From NCBI GenBank assembly GCA_964651515.1, contig CAZYYB010000016.1, forward strand, positions 1 through 43,343: DNA of 43,343 nt, in the 5' to 3' direction. This DNA is from BOG-1184 sp964651515 (lineage in GTDB: Bacteria; Fibrobacterota; Chitinivibrionia; Chitinivibrionales; Chitinispirillaceae). Shown here one piece after another: positions 39,323 to 43,343 of the stretch. The notes under the pieces are model-generated. The model had not been told where the DNA came from, ran no database searches, and saw nothing but the letters and a program-made list of their open reading frames with translations. The translations under genes and the position numbers were made by a program. Positions within the stretch are counted from its first letter, which is position 1; every line of letters begins with the position of its first letter.

Positions 39323-40939
39323 ATGGATAACTATGAAAGCGACTTTCTTGTAATCGGCAGCGGCATCGCCGGGCTCTGCTTCGCCATACACGCCTCCCGG
39401 TTCGGCACGGTCACGATCATCACAAAAAAAGAGGATAGTGAATCGAATACCAACTACGCCCAGGGAGGCATTGCCTGCGTTCTCGACGACAACGACAGCT
39501 TCGAGCTCCATATCCAGGACACCCTGACCGCCGGCCGGGGACTCTGCAACGAAGGCTCGGTGCGGATCATCGTCGAAGAGGGACCCGCCCGGATCAAGGA
39601 TCTCATCGACTGGGGAGTCGATTTTTCCCACCTGAACGCCGCGACAAATCCCTATAAGCTCGACCTCGGCAGGGAGGGCGGCCACTCGGTCAACCGGATC
39701 GTCCATGCCAGGGATCTTACCGGCCGCGCCGTGGAGGAGCAGCTGGTAGCACTCATCCGCGCGAACAAGTCCATCCGCCTGTTCGAGCACCATTTCGCGG
39801 TCGAACTCATTACCGACCATCACCTCTCCGGGACTCCGGGGACAATCGGCGATACCTGCTACGGTGCCTATGTGCTCGACACCATTTCCCGGAATATCGT
39901 CCCGGTCCGCGCAGAGTTCACCTGCCTCGCAACCGGCGGAGCGGGACGGACCTACCTCCATACCACCAATCCCTCCATCGCGACCGGCGACGGCTACGCG
40001 ATGGCGTACCGCGCGGGGGCGGACATCGCAAACATGGAGTTCATCCAGTTCCACCCGACCACGCTCTTTCATGAGGGAGCGCCTTCATTTCTCATCTCCG
40101 AGGCGCTGCGGGGATACGGCGCCGTGCTCTGTCACCGCAGCGGCAGGGAGTTCATGGAGAAGTACCACCCGCTCAAGTCGCTCGCCCCCCGCGACGTCGT
40201 CGCCCGGGCCATTGACAATGAGATGAAACTCTCCGGCGAGCCCTGCGTCTTCCTGGATATCCGCCAGGCCGATGCGACGCAGACGGAAAAGCATTTTCCA
40301 TATATATATAAGCGGTGCAAGGATCTCGGGCTCGATATCACGCGCGATCTCATCCCGGTCGTTCCGTCCGCCCACTATACCTGCGGCGGCATCCGGGTGG
40401 ACCATGAGGGGCATGCCGGGATCGACGGGCTGTACGCATGCGGCGAAGTCTCCTGTACGGGCGTGCACGGTGCCAACCGGCTTGCTTCCAACTCGCTCCT
40501 CGAAGCGCTGGTGTTTTCCTACCGGGCGGCGACCGATGCGGGCGCCCGGCTCGCCGCCCGGTCACGGAACTCCCGCGCAGCCATTCCCGCCTGGGACGAC
40601 TCCGGAACCAACGATAACGAGGAGTGGATCCTCCTTTCGCACAACAAAACCGAGATTCAGTCGGTCATGTGGGATTACGTGGGCATCGTCAGGTCCGACC
40701 TCCGGCTCTCCCGGGCCATGCGCCGGATCACGCTCCTCGAACGGGAGATCGAAAACTTCTACAAGCGCACCCGGATCACCGTGCCGCTCCTCGAACTCCG
40801 CAACCTGGTCACCACGGCGAAGCTGATCGTCCTTTCGGCGGCCAAACGGAGGGAGAGCCGGGGCCTGCACTTTACAACGGATTATCCCGGCCAGAACGAC
40901 CGCTACTGGAAAAAAGATACGGTCCTTTCGAACAAGTGA
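39323..40939 (+). CDS. nadB: L-aspartate oxidase
   Basis: 538 aa, usual length. FAD enzyme oxidising L-aspartate to iminoaspartate, the first step of NAD synthesis. FLVIGSGIAGLCFAIHA (Rossmann, 8-24) and SNTNYAQGGIACVL are followed by the active-site region GGHSVNRIVHARDLTG and NMEFIQFHPTTLFHEG. YTCGGIRVDHEGHAGIDGLY and GVHGANRLASNSLLEALVF are the family C-terminal FAD motifs. The ATG at 39323 starts the conserved Rossmann strand. A GTG at 39311 is possible, and GGAG at 39308 is ambiguous. nadA/nadC are not in the window. The VWA gene follows 5 bases later. Confidence 0.95.
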   Translation: MDNYESDFLVIGSGIAGLCFAIHASRFGTVTIITKKEDSESNTNYAQGGIACVLDDNDSFELHIQDTLTAGRGLCNEGSVRIIVEEGPARIKDLIDWGVDFSHLNAATNPYKLDLGREGGHSVNRIVHARDLTGRAVEEQLVALIRANKSIRLFEHHFAVELITDHHLSGTPGTIGDTCYGAYVLDTISRNIVPVRAEFTCLATGGAGRTYLHTTNPSIATGDGYAMAYRAGADIANMEFIQFHPTTLFHEGAPSFLISEALRGYGAVLCHRSGREFMEKYHPLKSLAPRDVVARAIDNEMKLSGEPCVFLDIRQADATQTEKHFPYIYKRCKDLGLDITRDLIPVVPSAHYTCGGIRVDHEGHAGIDGLYACGEVSCTGVHGANRLASNSLLEALVFSYRAATDAGARLAARSRNSRAAIPAWDDSGTNDNEEWILLSHNKTEIQSVMWDYVGIVRSDLRLSRAMRRITLLEREIENFYKRTRITVPLLELRNLVTTAKLIVLSAAKRRESRGLHFTTDYPGQNDRYWKKDTVLSNK

Positions 40940-40944
40940 GGATC

Positions 40945-42930
40945 ATGACGATCGTTCCCTTCGCGGCCGCCGGACTCCTGCTCGCTCTTGCGCTGCTCTC
41001 CTTTCGCCGGATCGCGGCGCTTCCCCTTCCCGTAAACCGGCGGATTCTCCTCGGCCTGCTTCGCCTATTCCTTCTCACCGCGCTCGCCTTGGCTTTTTTC
41101 GAGCCGGTGCTCACCTTCGACCGCCTCTCCCCTCCCCGACAGCCGGTCCCGGTCCTCCTCGATGTCTCGCAGAGCATGCGGCTCTTCTCGCCGCAGGAGA
41201 GCATCGAGCCGGCCCTCCGGAAGATCGAGGCATGGAACGCGGCGCACGCGGATCCCGGACATCGCTTTGCACTCTACCGCTTCGGCGACTCGCTTCGCCG
41301 CCTGCCGGATTTGCGCCCGGGCGTCAACCCGATCGACCTGTCGGACCGGCGAAGCTTCCTGCCCGAGGCTGCGGGTGAGGGAGCGCTCAGGCGCTCCGCC
41401 GCGATGCTGATCATATCGGACGGCAACTGGTCGAACGCCGTCCTGCCGCTGGAGAGCTTTGCCGACAAGAACGTGTGGTACCTCCCGCTGCCCGCCGTCC
41501 GCCCCGCGCCCTTCCTGAAAATGGAGGAACCGGTTCTGCCGCCGGCCTCGCCGGCCGACTCGCCGCTGACCGTAACGGTTGCGCTCGACGGCTATTGCGC
41601 CGCCGGGGGCGGCGAAACGCTTTCGGTGAGTGCGGTCGAAAACGGCATCTCCATCGCCGGCAAGGCGGTCGGTACGGGGTCCGGACCGTTTCACCTCGAC
41701 GTTCCGCTCTCCCTGCGCAGGCAGGTTCCGGGAAGGCATCTCTACCGGTTTACCGCCCGGTCGGCGGGAGCCGCCCTGCGCTGCTCCCGCTACGCCCTGC
41801 ATACCGCCCTGCCGGGCCATTTCATCTTTGCGGCAACGCATGCCGCCCCCTCTCTTGACGAGAGGTTTTTCACCCTCGCGTTCGACCGGGACCGCGATTT
41901 CCTGGAACAGGCTCCCGCCTCTCCCGGACAGGCCGACCTGGCGCTGGTCTTCGATGCGGGCCGGGATCCGACGACGACCCTTTACCGGCTCAAACGGAAC
42001 GGGACCATCCTTTTTATCGGAGGCTTTCCCGGCGCATCGGAAGCCCTGCCCGGCACAAGCGCGACGTCCCTGCTGGCCGTGGCCGGGGAGGAAGCGGGCA
42101 ATAGCCTTTCGGCAGGCCTCGATCTCTCCCGACTCCCGCCGGCCTTGCGCTATTATATTGACCCGCATCAATCGTTCCGTGCCTCGTCCGTCTTTCTCGC
42201 GGCGAGTGTCGCACGGCCGGGGAAAACCGACACCATTCCGGTCGTTTTTTCCGCCGACCGTGCCGGCCGCCACTGCCTGGTCTGCGCCGCCTCGGGCATA
42301 TGGCGGTGGGATTTCGCCCCGCTCGCCCAGGGCGATGAGGAGTCCGCCTTCGGCTTCTCCCGCCGCTTAGTCGCCTGTGTCAAAGATATGCTGACCGCCG
42401 CGCTCTCCAGGGGGCTGCTCCTCTACCCTGCCGCACCCCTGTCCGAAAACGATTCCTTCTCTCTGCGTATCCTGTTCCCCGCCGACCTCCCTATCCCGTC
42501 GCCGGTCGGGCTCACCTGCACCTTCGTCTCGGACCGCCTCAAAGTCGACACCTCGTTCTCCCTCACCGCCACGGGCGGCTCCTGGCAGTCGGTCCGCTTC
42601 GGCCCGCTCCCGGAGGGCGCCTATCGCCTCGCCGTCGCGGGAACCGCCGGCAGCCGTACCGTCTCCTTTACCGACTCACTGTTCGTCGATCCGGACCAGT
42701 CGGAAACGTCGGTGACCGGACAGAATACCGCGCTCCTGGGCGAGCTCGCCCAGCCCCTCCCCGGCTTGACCGATTCGGTGATCTCGTCCGTTTTTTTCAA
42801 TGCCGCGCAGGCGGCCGGGGCGCGGGTCCATGAGACGATACCGATCAGGCGGGGGTGGCTATTGCTCATCGCTATTCTTGGCGTGCTCGGGGTGGAGTGG
42901 GTGGCGAGAAGAGTGATGCGGTTGGACTGA
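40945..42930 (+). CDS. Membrane-anchored VWA-like protein
   Basis: 661 aa. N-terminal TM segments (about 3-20 and 33-52) are followed by a VWA-type fold with VPVLLDVSQSM, whose DVSQS (73-77) is a MIDAS DxSxS metal site; SAAMLIISDGNWSN continues the fold. The middle ~400 residues are beta-rich extracytoplasmic domains with Ig-like strands. A final TM helix (about 639-655, WLLLIAILGVLGVEWVARR) ends the protein. The TM-VWA-beta-TM plan is like BatA/BatB-related or DUF4159-neighbour proteins of FCB bacteria. MoxR is absent nearby. GTGAGG lies 4 bases before the ATG. Function unknown; a role in envelope assembly is possible. Confidence 0.75.
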   Translation: MTIVPFAAAGLLLALALLSFRRIAALPLPVNRRILLGLLRLFLLTALALAFFEPVLTFDRLSPPRQPVPVLLDVSQSMRLFSPQESIEPALRKIEAWNAAHADPGHRFALYRFGDSLRRLPDLRPGVNPIDLSDRRSFLPEAAGEGALRRSAAMLIISDGNWSNAVLPLESFADKNVWYLPLPAVRPAPFLKMEEPVLPPASPADSPLTVTVALDGYCAAGGGETLSVSAVENGISIAGKAVGTGSGPFHLDVPLSLRRQVPGRHLYRFTARSAGAALRCSRYALHTALPGHFIFAATHAAPSLDERFFTLAFDRDRDFLEQAPASPGQADLALVFDAGRDPTTTLYRLKRNGTILFIGGFPGASEALPGTSATSLLAVAGEEAGNSLSAGLDLSRLPPALRYYIDPHQSFRASSVFLAASVARPGKTDTIPVVFSADRAGRHCLVCAASGIWRWDFAPLAQGDEESAFGFSRRLVACVKDMLTAALSRGLLLYPAAPLSENDSFSLRILFPADLPIPSPVGLTCTFVSDRLKVDTSFSLTATGGSWQSVRFGPLPEGAYRLAVAGTAGSRTVSFTDSLFVDPDQSETSVTGQNTALLGELAQPLPGLTDSVISSVFFNAAQAAGARVHETIPIRRGWLLLIAILGVLGVEWVARRVMRLD

Positions 42931-42948
42931 ATACAAGCACATCAGGCG

Positions 42949-42974
42949 GGGGAGCCACCGCAAGGTGGTTCCCC
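42949..42974 (+). terminator. Hairpin with GCAA tetraloop after the VWA gene
   Basis: An 11-bp stem (42949-42959 with 42964-42974, one G-T pair) closed by a GCAA (GNRA) loop lies 19 bases after the stop at 42930. The downstream bases are pyrimidine-rich (TATTCTCTATTTTCCTTCTG), although not an immediate T-run. A terminator between the nadB-VWA unit and polA is the simplest reading. Confidence 0.55.
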
Positions 42975-43082
42975 ACCCCAGGTATTCTCTATTTTCCTTC
43001 TGTCTTCTCCCCCACCCTCAGAAAGAGCTATTTTACTACTTTATATTATTCTTTATAGCCTCCCTCCACCGAAAGCATCGCC

Positions 43083-43343
43083 ATGTCGCCGAAGCAGCTC
43101 TACATCATCGACGGTCACGCGCTCATCTACCGCGCCTACTTCGCTCTTTTCAAGACCCCCATGACCAGCTCCGCAGGTCAGCCGACCGGAGCGGTCTTCG
43201 GCTTCGCCGGCTACCTCCTGCGCCTGCTCGAAGCCTACGACTGCTCCTACTGGGTCGTGGCGCTCGACAGCCCGACGCCGACCTTCCGCCACGAGATGTA
43301 CGCCGAGTACAAGGCCAACCGCGAAGCCATGCCCGACGACCTC
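43083..43343 (+). CDS. polA: DNA polymerase I, N-terminal part (runs off the window)
   Basis: 87 codons are visible. LYIIDGHALIYRAYFAL is the start of the 5'-3' exonuclease domain with its first metal-binding Asp10; PTGAVFGFAGYLLRLLE and YAEYKANREAMPDDL are family-typical. The ATG fits the known family start, but no Shine-Dalgarno is visible. Whether the polymerase and 3'-5' exonuclease domains follow cannot be seen. The 152-base gap upstream holds the hairpin and an AT-rich stretch (TTTATATTATTCTTTATAG, about 43040-43058), which may be promoter. Confidence 0.93.
   Translation, partial: MSPKQLYIIDGHALIYRAYFALFKTPMTSSAGQPTGAVFGFAGYLLRLLEAYDCSYWVVALDSPTPTFRHEMYAEYKANREAMPDDL

Noticed and set aside
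1..43343. CRISPR array, tRNA/rRNA genes, insertion sequences, prophage or defence island
   Set aside because: No regularly spaced repeats, no cloverleaf-like sequence, and no transposase, integrase, phage or restriction genes were found on reading the window.

Overview
This is a GC-rich (roughly 58-60% by eye) bacterial chromosomal window, densely packed with genes in long same-strand runs. No tRNA, rRNA, CRISPR array or recognisable insertion sequence was seen. The gene content points to a didermic bacterium of the FCB group. The evidence is a PorV/UPF0164-type barrel, several other outer-membrane barrels, an unusually long SecA (1023 aa), a kinase-less PASTA protein, an AgmX/TonB-like protein with ExbB/ExbD, and a secreted glucuronoyl esterase (CE15). 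A Fibrobacterota-like lineage (Chitinispirillia/Chitinivibrionia) is my best guess, but this is inference from gene content and not a phylogeny. A run of ten Ns at 6999-7008 shows that this is a draft assembly.

Layout. 1-2900: a secreted CE15 esterase behind two palindromes (one LacI-operator-like), then a small secreted protein and a possible 28-aa membrane peptide. 2950-5890 (minus): fmt, rsmB, a 79-aa protein and a STAS-domain factor. 6130-6510: a zinc-ribbon protein. 6580-11900 (minus): an envelope block with an AMIN-like secreted protein, a PASTA protein, a TPR protein, a LolB-like lipoprotein and the PorV-like barrel (gapped). 12000-14580: acpS, then a divergent GT2 and radical SAM pair. 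14586-16395 (minus): lexA followed by a DNA-repair-type radical SAM gene, with a good promoter/operator candidate upstream of lexA. 16600-19390 (minus): an HD-GYP phosphodiesterase, an ADP-ribosylglycohydrolase and a double-HTH basic protein.

19694-28723 (plus) is one nine-gene train with mostly overlapping starts and stops: glyS, ddl, tsaB, a PAS-PP2C phosphatase, a barrel protein, a two-TM protein, a radical SAM protein, a CDP-alcohol phosphatidyltransferase and a GT-C-type membrane glycosyltransferase. It goes from housekeeping genes into what looks like envelope lipid or glycolipid synthesis. 28788-30521 (minus): two outer-membrane barrel proteins. 30656-39099 (minus): a small secreted protein, ExbB, an ExbB-ExbD fusion, ExbD, an AgmX/TonB-like protein, a PilZ protein, secA and tmk. 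39323-42930 (plus): nadB and a VWA membrane protein, ending in a hairpin. 43083 to the end: the start of polA.

The most unusual system is the proton-motor cluster at 34914-39099. It has two colinear ExbB modules, one of them fused to an ExbD whose essential membrane Asp is Asn, beside a separate ExbD that keeps the Asp. Second is the lexA plus radical SAM arrangement, which suggests an SOS-controlled repair enzyme. c-di-GMP signalling (HD-GYP and PilZ) and partner switching (PP2C and STAS) are represented by genes that are not adjacent to each other.
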